Shown: positions 1 to 9,145, counted from the first letter of the stretch. The stretch is 54,980 bases of DNA from CAZJGG01 sp964545475 (GCA_964545475.1 CAZJGG010000013.1:1-54980); one strand, 5' to 3'. Notes: generated by a model not told the origin, from the letters alone. Numbers and translations: made by a program.

Positions 1-2
1 CC

Positions 3-68
3 CAATACGGATTATTCAACACGCCCCTTAATTATGGCAGCACGCCGATTTTTATGAAATTACATTAA
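3..68 (+). CDS. Possible 3' end of an upstream gene (partial)
   Basis: Reading from position 3, the frame stays open for 21 codons to a TAA at 66-68. The tail ends in STPIFMKLH, and the composition is protein-like. It would be convergent with the flagellar-like gene and overlap its stop by about 9 bases. A second frame, from position 1, is also open up to a TGA at 55-57, so the choice of frame is uncertain. No family can be recognised from so few residues. Confidence 0.3.
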   Translation, partial: QYGLFNTPLNYGSTPIFMKLH

Positions 69-1325
69 AGTATCAAACAAAAGCCCCAAACCGCTTGCTT
101 TGTTATTAAGAAATTCAATTTGAGCGTTGTAGTTCCTAGAATATCCGTCGCTACTATTTGATGTTACATAACTCGATGTATTTGAGTCAATATTTGTTGC
201 AATTTGGCTTACTTTTGCAGTAAAGCCGTAATTTATATTGTTGCTGCCTGCACCTAAAGCTTTTTGCGCTGCACCGCTGGAAACGGCTTCTTTAAGTTTG
301 TTGCTGTCGATTTGTAATTCACCGCTGGTTTTATTAATGGTTATGCCTACTTTTGATAGAGAAGACTGGTAGGTTTTAGCAGCTCCGTCAAGCTGCCTTA
401 TTACCGACTTCGCACCTTTATCAAGAGAGTTTGACCGGGCGGTGTTAAGAAGCTCGTTATAACCTTTAACCATGCTTTCAATTGATGAAACAATGCCGTC
501 GGTGTTTCGCCCCATTGAAATTTTTATGTTGCTTGCGCTTTGTTTTATTGTTGCGGTTAAGCCTTTATCAATGGTTATATTGTTTGATGAGCTTTTTATG
601 TCAGCTCCGCCGTTTATGTTATAAACAGCATCTTTGGAATCTTGTGTCTTCTTATCTGCTCCAAGGGAGGAAACAATATCTCCTGTTCCGGTTTGCCCTA
701 TTTCAAAGTTGTTTTTTTGGCCGGTGTTTTTGCTTTCAATTACAAGAGAGGATGTTTTTGTTGCTTTGTCCTCAACAACTTTAGCGGTAACCCCTGTGCT
801 TTGTTTGTTAATAACGTCTGCCATTTTTTTCTGAACTATTTTGTTGCTGTCGGTGCTTTTAACGTTAACTGTAAAGAAATTTGTTTTCCCGTTCACATCA
901 ATAGCAAAGCTGTTGTTACCTGATGTAACGTTTGTTTTGTTATCAGATTTTAAGGAAAACCCTTCATTTACTTGAGTTTGCGCCGCCTGTTTAACGTTAA
1001 CTTCGTAAGATTTTGCAGCCAGTTCATAAGTGTTGTCAGTTTTAACAGTTAAAGCAGTAGTGTTGGAAGAAACAGCGGTTTTTTGCGCAAAAACACCTTT
1101 TGAGCTTAGCGTGTCTTTAGTAATGGCTTTTAGCTCGCCGGCGTTTTTCTTTAAGCCTGTTAAATAGCTTTGGGTAAGCTGGCTGCTTGCAGAATTGTTT
1201 TTTCCAAAAAGTGAGAAAATAGAGCTTACGCTTTTTGAGTTTGAGCCAAGGTTATTATAATTGTAAAGATTTGAGTAGTTATTTAATACTTGGCCGTAAT
1301 TAAAAGACGGAATGTTCATGTTCAT
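60..1325 (-). CDS. FliD / flagellin hook-IN domain-like protein, orphan
   Basis: The product is a 421-residue Ser/Asn/Thr-rich protein. The start at 1325 is chosen because AAGGAGGTG sits just upstream; the frame is open 18 codons further 5' but without such a site. Residues about 105-210 resemble the hook-IN region of FliD-type caps: YEVNVKQAAQTQ, then a segment that fits a repeat of small beta strands, then SLVIESKNTGQ. The C-terminal part has the helical, polar look of filament and cap proteins (VSSIESMVKGYNELL). No signal peptide or membrane segment is visible, as expected for a substrate of a flagellar-type exporter. No other flagellar gene lies in the window, and the neighbour is the divergent selA. 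The FliD resemblance is by motif only, and the protein is short for FliD. It could be a flagellar accessory protein encoded away from its cluster. Confidence 0.7.
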   Translation of the reverse strand: MNMNIPSFNYGQVLNNYSNLYNYNNLGSNSKSVSSIFSLFGKNNSASSQLTQSYLTGLKKNAGELKAITKDTLSSKGVFAQKTAVSSNTTALTVKTDNTYELAAKSYEVNVKQAAQTQVNEGFSLKSDNKTNVTSGNNSFAIDVNGKTNFFTVNVKSTDSNKIVQKKMADVINKQSTGVTAKVVEDKATKTSSLVIESKNTGQKNNFEIGQTGTGDIVSSLGADKKTQDSKDAVYNINGGADIKSSSNNITIDKGLTATIKQSASNIKISMGRNTDGIVSSIESMVKGYNELLNTARSNSLDKGAKSVIRQLDGAAKTYQSSLSKVGITINKTSGELQIDSNKLKEAVSSGAAQKALGAGSNNINYGFTAKVSQIATNIDSNTSSYVTSNSSDGYSRNYNAQIEFLNNKASGLGLLFDTLM

Positions 1326-1378
1326 AAAATCACCTCCTTGTGAAATTTTATTTTCCTTAAATATTATTGAAATGCCCA

Positions 1379-1407
1379 TAGATATAGTGTATTATTAATA
1401 TCGTCAA
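1379..1407 (-). promoter_or_regulatory. Sigma-A-type promoter for the FliD-like gene
   Basis: On the minus strand, TTGACG (1407-1402) and TATCTA (1384-1379) are separated by 17 bases. The start codon lies about 54 bases downstream. The -10 is imperfect, but the spacing is ideal. Confidence 0.5.
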
Positions 1408-1441
1408 GTTTAATAAAAATCTTTAGTGTCGGAGAAGATTA

Positions 1442-2839
1442 ATGAAAGAATTGTTAAAGAAAATACCGAAAATAGATGTGCTTTTACAAAATGGTTATGT
1501 TAAATTTATGTTACAAAAATATCCCTACGCCTATGTTGTGGAGGCTTTGAGAAAAGCTGTTGAAAATTTCAGGGAAAAGATATTAAGAAATGAAATAACT
1601 TCATTTGAAACAATTGATATAATAAAAGGATCTGAAGAAATACTTAGAACAAGCTTTAAAGTATTACGCCCGGTTATAAATGCAACGGGCATAGTTTTGC
1701 ACACAAATTTAGGCAGGGCGCTTATTTCAGATGCCGCCGTTAAAAGGCTTTCAGAAATTTCCGGGGAGTACTGTAATTTGGAATACGATTTGGAAAAAGG
1801 GGAGAGGGGTTCACGTTACGACGGCATTACATCTCTTTTAACCCACCTTACAACAGCGGAAGATGCTCTTTGTGTAAACAACAACGCCGCTGCGGTTTTG
1901 CTTGCCATAAGCACAATTGCTAAAGGGAAAAATGTTATTGTTTCCAGAGGGGAACTGGTTGAAATTGGCGGAGGTTTCAGAGTGCCGGAGGTTATAAGCC
2001 AAAGCGGAGCTGTTTTAAAAGAAGTGGGCACAACAAACAAAACTCACTTATATGATTATGAAAATGCCATAGACGAAAACACAGCTCTTATTTTGCATGT
2101 TCACACCAGTAATTACAGAGTTGTTGGCTTTACGGAATCCGTGCCCCTTAATGAACTGGCGATTCTTGCAAAAAAACATAACATACCCCTTATGTCCGAC
2201 ACAGGAAGCGGAATCTTAGTTGAACATGAATTGTTTAAAGCCGCCGGAGAGGTTACAGTTACACAAGCTCTTGAAGCCGGAGCAGATATTGTTACATTCA
2301 GCGGAGACAAGCTTTTAGGCGGCCCACAGGCAGGCTTTATAGCAGGAAAAAGTGAATATATAAAGAAAATGAAGAAAAACCCACTTTTGCGGGCGTTAAG
2401 AATAGACAAACTAAGCATTATTGCCGCAGAGGCAACCCTTTTGGAATATTTTAATGAAAGTTTATGTATTGAAAATATACCAACACTAGCAATGCTAGGG
2501 GCGGATATTAGTTTGCTTGAACACAAAGCTAAAATTTTATACAGTTTGTTTAATAACGCAGATTTAAACGAATATTACGATTTTGAAGTTTGCAAGGATT
2601 ACAGCCAAGCAGGGGGAGGTTCTCTTCCAGCGGTTAATCTAAAAACGTTTGTTATAAAAATAACACCTAAAGTAATGTCTTTAAATTCTATAGAAGAAGC
2701 ACTGAAAAGGCTTGATGTACCCATAATTGTAAGGATTAATAAAAATACCATAATATTGGATGTTCGTACTATAAATGAAAATAAATTTAGTTATGTAGTA
2801 GATTCTTTTTCAAAAATTGCTACGGAGGGGTGCAAATGA
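1442..2839 (+). CDS. selA: L-seryl-tRNA(Sec) selenium transferase
   Basis: SelA is the PLP enzyme that converts seryl-tRNA(Sec) to selenocysteyl-tRNA(Sec) using selenophosphate. The 465-residue length is normal for bacterial SelA. The N-terminal helical domain is followed by the family signature RPVINATGIVLHTNLGRALIS (about residues 76-96). The PLP lysine sits in TFSGDKLLGGPQAG (Lys290). The stop codon overlaps the selB start (ATGA at 2836-2839), so the two are translationally coupled. selB and the tRNA-Sec gene follow directly, then two genes with in-frame TGA codons, which fits this role closely. selD, the selenophosphate synthetase gene, is not in the window. Confidence 0.97.
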   Translation: MKELLKKIPKIDVLLQNGYVKFMLQKYPYAYVVEALRKAVENFREKILRNEITSFETIDIIKGSEEILRTSFKVLRPVINATGIVLHTNLGRALISDAAVKRLSEISGEYCNLEYDLEKGERGSRYDGITSLLTHLTTAEDALCVNNNAAAVLLAISTIAKGKNVIVSRGELVEIGGGFRVPEVISQSGAVLKEVGTTNKTHLYDYENAIDENTALILHVHTSNYRVVGFTESVPLNELAILAKKHNIPLMSDTGSGILVEHELFKAAGEVTVTQALEAGADIVTFSGDKLLGGPQAGFIAGKSEYIKKMKKNPLLRALRIDKLSIIAAEATLLEYFNESLCIENIPTLAMLGADISLLEHKAKILYSLFNNADLNEYYDFEVCKDYSQAGGGSLPAVNLKTFVIKITPKVMSLNSIEEALKRLDVPIIVRINKNTIILDVRTINENKFSYVVDSFSKIATEGCK

Positions 2840-4719
2840 AACATGTTATTATCGGAACGGCAGGGCATGTTGACCACGGCAAAACCACTTTAATAAAAAG
2901 GCTTACGGGCATTGACACCGACCGTCTTTTGGAAGAGAAAAAAAGAGGAATAACAATTGAACTTGGCTTTGCTTACATGACAAACGAGTTAGGAGAAAAA
3001 ATAGGCATTGTAGACGTACCCGGACATGAAAAATTTATTAGGCATATGTTAGCTGGGGCAGGGGGCATTGATATAGCCCTGCTTATAGTGGATGCAAACG
3101 AAGGGGTTATGCCCCAAACAAGAGAACATACAGCAATACTTGATTTGCTTGGGGTTAAAAAGGGAGTTGTTGTTATAACAAAGGCTGATACTGTTGATGC
3201 TGACTGGCTTCCTATGGTTGTTGAAGATATAAAAGAGGAATTAAGGGAAACATTTTTAAAGGATGCGGAAATAATTCCTGTTTCGGCAATAACAGGGGAG
3301 GGGATTGGCAAGCTTTGCCTGGCTATATGGGCGCTTGCTGACGAATGCGCTGAGAAAAACGCAAATAAATTTGCAAGGCTTCCCATAGACAGAGTTTTTA
3401 CTATGAAAGGCGCAGGAACTGTTATAACAGGCACACTAACTCAGGGCAAAATTGAAAACGGGCAAAACATTTGCATTTACCCAAAACAAATTGTGGCAAA
3501 AGTTAGAAACGTTGAGGTGCATGAAACACCTGTAGAAACGGCGTATGCCGGGCAGAGAGTTGCAATTAACCTTTCCGGCGTAAAAAAAGAGGAAATAGAT
3601 AGAGGGGACTGCATTGCATCCCCGGAAAGCATGACAAACACCCCTTCTTGTTATGTTCAAATAAAAATGCTTCCAAAGACGGATCGAACTATTAAAAACA
3701 GAAGCAGGGTGCATTTTTACAGCGGCACAAGCCAGACAATTGCCGTTGTTACGCTTTTGAACAAAACTATTGTTAAAGCCGGAGAAAGCGCTTTTGCGAA
3801 GCTTACGTTTTCAAAAGAAATCCCTCTTTGTCATAAAGACAGGTTTATATTAAGGTTTTTTTCTCCGCTGGAAACTCTTGGAGGAGGAGAAGTTTTAATA
3901 CCGTCTCCTGTTAAGCTTCAAAAACAAAATGCCATAGAAACCCTTGAAGCACTGTTTACAGAAAACAGAGAACAAGCAATAGGTGAGTTTATTAAAATAT
4001 ACAGCCCTCTCTATAAAAAAATAGATTTTTATAAGCATTTAACCGGGTTTACTGACGATGAAACGGCAAAAGCATTAAAAAAATTAAAAAGTAAAAGTAT
4101 AACTTTAATAAATGATGAATTTCCTTTAAACAGTGAATATTTAAAGCAATGTACTGAAAGAATAAAAGTGTTCTTAACAGAATTTCATGAGCAGAACCCT
4201 TTAAAAGAAGGAATAGCCCTTGAAACCTTTAAAAATAAAACGTTTACTAATATTGATGAGGGCACAATAGAAGCTCTTTTAAGCTATTTATCAAGTAAAA
4301 AAGTTATAACTGTAACAGATACTGTTAAATTATCTAGCTTTTCGTTAAACTTAAGTAACGAACAGTCTGACATTTCTAATAAAATCGAGACAATATATTT
4401 AGAGGCGAAATTTAATCCACCGGTCAAAACAGAGGTTTTAGAAGCTGTGGGTAATAATAAAAGCGCACAAGCTGTTTTTGATTCTATGGTAAAGTCCGGC
4501 AAGATTAAGCATATTAATGGGCTTGTGTTTGTTCACAAAGATATTTATGAAAGGGCACTGGAAATTTTAAAGGAATATTTGAAAGATAACGAAGGGATTT
4601 CTTTGGCAGCTTACAGAGACATAACAGAGTCTTCAAGAAAAATTGCTCTTTTATTATTAGAGCATTTTGATTCTAAGAAAATAACAAGAAAAAAAGGTGA
4701 CATAAGAATTTTGTATTAA
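2836..4719 (+). CDS. selB: Selenocysteine-specific elongation factor
   Basis: SelB is the EF-Tu-like GTPase that carries Sec-tRNA to the ribosome and recognises the mRNA SECIS hairpin. The product has 627 residues. The GTPase motifs are GTAGHVDHGKTT (G1), DVPGHEKF (G3) and ITKAD (G4). EF-Tu-like beta domains follow, then a long C-terminal half (about residues 370-627) that fits the winged-helix SECIS-binding repeats of bacterial SelB. The ATG at 2836 is chosen because GGAGGGG lies 5 bases upstream; a GTG at 2830 falls inside that site. It overlaps selA by 4 bases and is followed by the tRNA-Sec gene. Confidence 0.97.
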   Translation: MKHVIIGTAGHVDHGKTTLIKRLTGIDTDRLLEEKKRGITIELGFAYMTNELGEKIGIVDVPGHEKFIRHMLAGAGGIDIALLIVDANEGVMPQTREHTAILDLLGVKKGVVVITKADTVDADWLPMVVEDIKEELRETFLKDAEIIPVSAITGEGIGKLCLAIWALADECAEKNANKFARLPIDRVFTMKGAGTVITGTLTQGKIENGQNICIYPKQIVAKVRNVEVHETPVETAYAGQRVAINLSGVKKEEIDRGDCIASPESMTNTPSCYVQIKMLPKTDRTIKNRSRVHFYSGTSQTIAVVTLLNKTIVKAGESAFAKLTFSKEIPLCHKDRFILRFFSPLETLGGGEVLIPSPVKLQKQNAIETLEALFTENREQAIGEFIKIYSPLYKKIDFYKHLTGFTDDETAKALKKLKSKSITLINDEFPLNSEYLKQCTERIKVFLTEFHEQNPLKEGIALETFKNKTFTNIDEGTIEALLSYLSSKKVITVTDTVKLSSFSLNLSNEQSDISNKIETIYLEAKFNPPVKTEVLEAVGNNKSAQAVFDSMVKSGKIKHINGLVFVHKDIYERALEILKEYLKDNEGISLAAYRDITESSRKIALLLLEHFDSKKITRKKGDIRILY

Positions 4720-4793
4720 ATTTTTTTATAGAATTTTATTTTAGGGTTGTTTTTTTAAATAATATAATATATAATAATACTTGCTAAGCAATT

Positions 4794-4889
4794 GGGAGCG
4801 GATGGGCGCTGGTGTGTCCTCTAGTCTTCAAAACTAGTACGAGTGGCTTTGCCTGCTTAGGTGGGTTCGATTCCCACCTGTTCCCGCCA
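4794..4889 (+). tRNA. selC: tRNA-Sec (anticodon TCA)
   Basis: This selenocysteine tRNA is 96 bases long with CCA encoded. The acceptor stem is 8 bp (GGGAGCGG with the 3' strand before GCCA). The anticodon arm is CTAGT-CTTCAAA-ACTAG with TCA, there is a long extra arm, and the T arm is GTGGG-TTCGATT-CCCAC. The 8-bp acceptor, the long variable arm and the TCA anticodon distinguish it from tRNA-Ser and from an ordinary opal suppressor. It lies 74 bases after selB and just before the glycine riboswitch. Confidence 0.96.
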
Positions 4890-4922
4890 ATGTAAATTTA
4901 CAACTGAATAATTTGGATGAAA

Positions 4923-5125
4923 GTTATGGGAGAGAATATGGGGTAAAAATATAACGTTTTTACGCATATCACCGAAGGAGTAAACACCTATTCGCCAAAA
5001 TTTGTGTGATGCTCTCAGGTAAAAGGACCGTAACCGGACAAAACTCTGGTAAGCCCGTTTTGGGGCACCGAAGGAGCAATTTTCATTGAATATAATGAAA
5101 AGAAACTAACAGGTCAAAAACAGAG
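4923..5125 (+). promoter_or_regulatory. Tandem glycine riboswitch
   Basis: Two glycine aptamers lie in series. In aptamer 1, P1 is GTTATGG (4923-4929) with CCGTAAC (5028-5034). GGAGAG pairs with CTCTC, and the conserved CACCGAAGGAGTAAA and CTCAGGTAAAAGGAC segments are present. In aptamer 2, P1 is CTCTG (from 5044) with CAGAG (5121-5125). It has CACCGAAGGAGCAA, a perfect TTTTCATT/AATGAAAA hairpin and a 3' segment CAGGTCAAAAACAG. This second 3' strand is also the left arm of the terminator at 5108-5164, so glycine binding should block termination (an ON switch). Its position directly before glycine reductase genes fits substrate induction. Aptamer 2 departs more from consensus than aptamer 1. 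Confidence 0.93.
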
Positions 5126-5164
5126 CAAAAGGCATACCTTTTGTTTTTGTGTGGCCTGTTTTTT
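5108..5164 (+). terminator. Riboswitch-controlled intrinsic terminator
   Basis: AACAGG (5108-5113) pairs with CCTGTT (5155-5160). CAAAAAC pairs with GTTTTTG and CAAAAGG with CCTTTTG around a CATA loop, followed by a run of T. The left side overlaps the 3' strand of glycine aptamer 2, so the two folds exclude each other. Confidence 0.85.
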
Positions 5165-5183
5165 GATTGGAGAAGTATCAAAT

Positions 5184-5579
5184 ATGCGCATTTTTGTTAC
5201 AAACAATCCGCTTTTTAATCAAAAATATAGAGACGTTTATAATGTTAAATATTGTGAATCAAGTTACAGAGACGTTTTTATTACAGCACGAGATATGATT
5301 CACAAAAATTACAAGCTGGAAACACACCCGCTTGCTGGGAATTTAAAGCCCAATGAAACGCCGTATAAAACATTATTACTTACACATAATGATAAGGAAA
5401 GCGTTTTTGATTTTAATTCCCTTTACTTAATAGAGCAGGCTATTACAGTTTGTGACAAATATCCTGATATTAAAACGGATATTTCCCAAAGCATTAAAGA
5501 CGACTTTATGTTTATTGATTTATCTATTATGGAAGCTGCTATTAATGGAATACAATTAAAATTTGAAGGAGGAATTTAA
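5184..5579 (+). CDS. grdX: GrdX family protein
   Basis: This 131-residue protein opens glycine reductase operons in many Clostridia, and its role is not established. Family features are the MRIFVTNNPLF start and a short alpha/beta layout with no membrane segment. The start is the ATG at 5184 with GGAGAA upstream. A GTG at 5151 lies inside the terminator hairpin and is rejected. It is the first gene after the glycine riboswitch, and its TAA abuts the GTG start of grdE. Confidence 0.85.
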   Translation: MRIFVTNNPLFNQKYRDVYNVKYCESSYRDVFITARDMIHKNYKLETHPLAGNLKPNETPYKTLLLTHNDKESVFDFNSLYLIEQAITVCDKYPDIKTDISQSIKDDFMFIDLSIMEAAINGIQLKFEGGI

Positions 5580-6860
5580 GTGAAACTTGAAATTGGTAAT
5601 GTTCACATTAAAGACATTCAGTTTTCAGATGTGTCAAAAGTTGAAAACGGCGTACTTTATGTGAATAAAAACGAAGTGGAACAGTTAGTGCTTGAAGATA
5701 AGCACATTAAATCTTTATCACTCCACATTGCACGCCCGGGTGAATCTATTAGAATTACGCCTGTTAAAGACGTTATTGAGCCTCGTGTGAAGGTTGAAGG
5801 CGGCGGCGGATTTTTGCCGGGAATCATTTCAAAAGTTGATACTGTAGGAAGCGGCAGAACTCATGTATTAAAGGGTTCAGCAGTTGTTACAACAGGCAAC
5901 ATCGTTGGTTTCCAGGAAGGCATTATCGACATGACTGGAGAAGGCGCAAAATATACTCCTTTTTCCAAGCTTAATAACCTTGTGCTTGTGTGCGACGTTA
6001 ATGACGATGTAAAACAACCAGAGCACGAATATTCTATTCGTATGGCAGGGCTTAAAACTGCTGTTTATTTAGGCGAGCTTGCTAAAAGCTTAACTCCTGA
6101 TGAAGTAATTTCTTATGAAACTGAAACTTTAATGGAAGGCAAAGAAAAATATCCAAACCTTCCAAGAGTTGCTTACGTTCAAATGCTTCAAAGCCAAGGG
6201 CTTTTGCATGACACTTATGTTTACGGCGTAGACGCTAAAAAAATCGTTCCTACTGTTTTATATCCAACTGAACTTATGGACGGTGCTATCATTAGCGGTA
6301 ACTGCGTTTCTGCTTGCGATAAAAACACAACATATCACCATTTAAATAACCCTGTTGTTGCAGACCTTTATGAACAGCACGGAAAAACCCTTAATTTTGT
6401 AGGCGTTATTATTACTAACGAAAACGTTTATTTAGCAGACAAAGTACGCTCTTCCGACTGGACAGCAAAACTTTGCGAATTTTTAGGTCTTGACGGCGCT
6501 ATAGTTTCTCAAGAGGGTTTTGGAAATCCTGATACAGATCTTATTATGAACTGCAAAAAAATTGAACTTAAAGGCGTAAAAACAGTTATTATAACTGACG
6601 AGTACGCTGGTCGTGATGGCAAGAGCCAATCTCTTGCAGATGCAGACGAAAGAGCAAACGCAGTAGTTACAGGCGGTAACGCTAACGAAGTTATTAAACT
6701 TCCGGCGCTTGAAAAAGTTATCGGTACTACTAATTATGTTAACAAAATCGCTGGCGGCTTCGACGGAAGCCTTGAATCAGACGGCTCTATAACTGTTGAA
6801 CTTCAAGCGATTACAGGTGCTACTAACGAGCTTGGCTTTAACACACTAAGCGCTAGATAA
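5580..6860 (+). CDS. grdE: Glycine reductase component B, GrdE proprotein (alpha and beta subunits)
   Basis: GrdE supplies two subunits of protein B. It self-cleaves at a cysteine to leave a pyruvoyl group that binds the glycine amino group as a Schiff base. The product has 426 residues. The cleavage motif SGNCVSACDKNTTY is present, with the cysteine at residue 242, the position known from characterised clostridial GrdE. The start is GTG, directly after the grdX stop, with AAGGAGG in the grdX end. grdB, the selenoprotein subunit of the same component, follows 20 bases on. Confidence 0.97.
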   Translation: MKLEIGNVHIKDIQFSDVSKVENGVLYVNKNEVEQLVLEDKHIKSLSLHIARPGESIRITPVKDVIEPRVKVEGGGGFLPGIISKVDTVGSGRTHVLKGSAVVTTGNIVGFQEGIIDMTGEGAKYTPFSKLNNLVLVCDVNDDVKQPEHEYSIRMAGLKTAVYLGELAKSLTPDEVISYETETLMEGKEKYPNLPRVAYVQMLQSQGLLHDTYVYGVDAKKIVPTVLYPTELMDGAIISGNCVSACDKNTTYHHLNNPVVADLYEQHGKTLNFVGVIITNENVYLADKVRSSDWTAKLCEFLGLDGAIVSQEGFGNPDTDLIMNCKKIELKGVKTVIITDEYAGRDGKSQSLADADERANAVVTGGNANEVIKLPALEKVIGTTNYVNKIAGGFDGSLESDGSITVELQAITGATNELGFNTLSAR

Positions 6861-6880
6861 TAGTAAAAAGGAGGATTAAA

Positions 6881-8191
6881 GTGGGTAAATTAAGAGTTGT
6901 ACATTATATAAATCAGTTTTTTGCGCAAATCGGCGGCGAAGAAATGGCTAATTACAAGCCGGAAGTTCGCGAAGGAACAATAGGCCCAGGTCTTGCTTTA
7001 TCACAAGCCTTTGGCGACAAAGCTGAAATCGTTGCGACGGTTATTTGCGGAGACTCATATTTTAGTGAAAACTTAGAAGAAGCAACAGCTACAGTAATGG
7101 GTTTTATTAAGGAATACAAAGCAGACTTATTTATTGCAGGTCCTGCTTTTAATGCAGGTCGTTACGGTTTTGCGTGTGGTTCTATTACAAAGGCTGTTAA
7201 AGAACAATTAGGCATTCCAGCAATTACAGGTATGTATACAGAAAACCCTGGTGCTGAAATGTTTAAAAATGATGTTTATGTTATTGCTACAAAAAACAGC
7301 GCAGTGGGCATGAAAGATGCAGTTTCAAAATTAGTGCCTCTTGCATTAAAATTAGTTAACAATGAGCCAATCGGAGCTTCTGCTGAAGATCATTATTTGC
7401 CAAACGGCATAAGAAAGAACTTCTTTGAAAAAGACAGAGGTTCTAAACGTGCGGTTAAAATGCTTCTTGCAAAACTTGGAAATAAAGAATTTACAACAGA
7501 ATATCCTATGCCGGACTTTGACAGAGTTGAGCCAAATGCGGCAATTGCTGATATGTCTAAAGCTACTATTGCCCTTGTAACATCAGGTGGTATTGTTCCT
7601 AAAACAAACCCTGACAAAATTGAATCTTCCAGTGCTTCTAAATACGGTAAATACGATATTGAAGGCGTTGTGGATTTAACAAGCGAAACTTATGAGACAG
7701 CTCACGGCGGTTATGACCCGATTTACGCTAACGAAGATTCCGACAGAGTTTTACCTGTTGACGTTTTAAGAGATTTAGAAAAAGAAGGTAAAATCGGTAA
7801 GCTTCACAGATATTACTATTCTACAACCGGTAACGGTACATCAGTTGCAAATTCAAAACAATTTGCTGCGGACTTTTCTAAGGAGCTTGTTGCTGCCGGA
7901 GTTAACGGCGTAATTTTAACCTCCACTTGAGGTACCTGTACACGTTGCGGTGCAACGATGGTTAAAGAAATTGAAAGAGCGGGCATTCCCGTTGTTCATA
8001 TATGTACAGTTGTTCCTATATCTCTTACAGTTGGTGCAAACCGTATTGTTCCGGCAATTGCGATTCCTCATCCATTAGGAAACCCAGCACTTAGCCATGA
8101 AGAGGAAAAAACTATAAGAAAAGACATAGTTGAAAAAGCATTAAAAGCTTTACAAACCCCAGTTTCAGAGCAAACAGTTTTTGAAAAATAA
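6881..8191 (+). CDS. grdB: Glycine reductase component B, GrdB selenoprotein (in-frame TGA = Sec)
   Basis: GrdB is the substrate-activating selenoprotein of glycine reductase. The TGA at 7928-7930 is selenocysteine residue 350 in the motif STUGTCTRCGA, and the reading frame continues to TAA at 8191 (436 residues). Naive gene calling splits the gene at this TGA. Read-through is supported by the unbroken family sequence on both sides (VNGVILTST-U-GTCTRCGATMVKEIERAGIP), the hairpin 12 bases after the TGA, and selA, selB and selC nearby. The start is GTG at 6881 with AAGGAGG upstream. The Sec is thought to attack the Schiff base held by the GrdE pyruvoyl group and pass a carboxymethyl group to GrdA. 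Confidence 0.96.
7928..7957 (+). promoter_or_regulatory. Bacterial SECIS candidate of grdB
   Basis: After the Sec codon TGA (7928-7930), a perfect 6-bp hairpin CGTTGC-GGT-GCAACG spans 7943-7957 with G residues in its loop. The loop begins 18 bases after the TGA, the same spacing as in E. coli fdhF. It is inferred to be the SelB binding site. Confidence 0.65.
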
Positions 8192-8212
8192 GCATTTTTG
8201 AGGGAGGGTTAT

Positions 8213-9145
8213 ATGAGCGATATTTATGATTTAATAATTATTGGCGGAGGGCCTGCCGGGCTTTCAGCCGGGTTGTACGCCGGCCGTGCGCTTTTAAAAA
8301 CACTCATTATTGAAAAAACAAAACTTGGCGGTCAAATAGTTATTACTAACGAGGTAGAAAACTACCCAGGCGCTATTGAACACGAAACAGGTCCATCTTT
8401 AATTAAACGTATGGATGAACAAGTTGAAAGGTTCAAAGTTGCTAAAACTGTTGATGAAATTGTTTCTGTTGATTTTTCCGGCGACATTAAGAAACTCAAA
8501 GGCAAAAAAGCCGAATATGAAGCTAAAGCAGTTATTATAGCTACTGGCGCACTTCCAAGGCTTATTGGTTGCCCAGGCGAAGCAGATTATATCGGCAGAG
8601 GTGTTTCTTACTGTGCAACTTGTGACGGCGCATTTTTCGAGGATTTAGAAATTTACGTTGTTGGCGGCGGAGATTCTGCAATTGAAGAAGCTATTTTCTT
8701 AACTCGCTTTGGCAGAAAAGTTACTGTTATCCACCGTCGTGACGAACTTCGTGCGGCTAAATCTTTGCAAGAAAAAGCGTTTGCAAACCCAAAAATGAGC
8801 TTTATTTGGGACAGCGTTGTTGAAGAATGCAAGGGAACAGACGGCATTTTGGACACAATTGTTATAAAAAATGTTAAAACAGGTGAAACTACAGAGCTTA
8901 AAGCAGACGAAGAAGACGGAACATTTGGGCTTTTTGTTTTCGTAGGATTTATACCTAACACAGAAGTGTTTACAGATAAAATCGAAATGGAAAACGGATA
9001 TTTTAGAACTGACGAAAATATGCACACAAACGTTAAAGGCGTTTTTGCTGCCGGAGACTGTAGAGTTAAAAGCTTAAGGCAAGTTGTTACAGCTGCAGCG
9101 GACGGCGCAATTGCTGCAATTGAAGCTGAAAAGATGATGCATTAA
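8213..9145 (+). CDS. trxB: Thioredoxin reductase (glycine reductase electron supply)
   Basis: This 310-residue flavoprotein reduces thioredoxin with NADPH. The FAD motif is GGGPAGLSAGLYAGRA near the N terminus. The redox motif CATC lies in SYCATCDGAFF (about residue 135), the nucleotide motif is VGGGDSAIEEA, and VFAAGDCR is near the C terminus. The ATG at 8213 is chosen because GGGAGGG precedes it; an upstream TTG at 8198 lies 5' of that site. The gene sits between grdB and trxA, the usual place in clostridial grd operons, where the pair supplies electrons to GrdA. Confidence 0.96.
   Translation: MSDIYDLIIIGGGPAGLSAGLYAGRALLKTLIIEKTKLGGQIVITNEVENYPGAIEHETGPSLIKRMDEQVERFKVAKTVDEIVSVDFSGDIKKLKGKKAEYEAKAVIIATGALPRLIGCPGEADYIGRGVSYCATCDGAFFEDLEIYVVGGGDSAIEEAIFLTRFGRKVTVIHRRDELRAAKSLQEKAFANPKMSFIWDSVVEECKGTDGILDTIVIKNVKTGETTELKADEEDGTFGLFVFVGFIPNTEVFTDKIEMENGYFRTDENMHTNVKGVFAAGDCRVKSLRQVVTAAADGAIAAIEAEKMMH

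Noticed and set aside
4794..4889. Serine tRNA or opal suppressor tRNA
   Set aside because: The 8-bp acceptor stem, long extra arm and TCA anticodon beside selB identify tRNA-Sec.
7928..7930. In-frame stop splitting grdB into two ORFs (pseudogene)
   Set aside because: The TGA falls at the known Sec position of GrdB, a SECIS-like hairpin follows, and selA/selB/selC are adjacent. It is read as selenocysteine.
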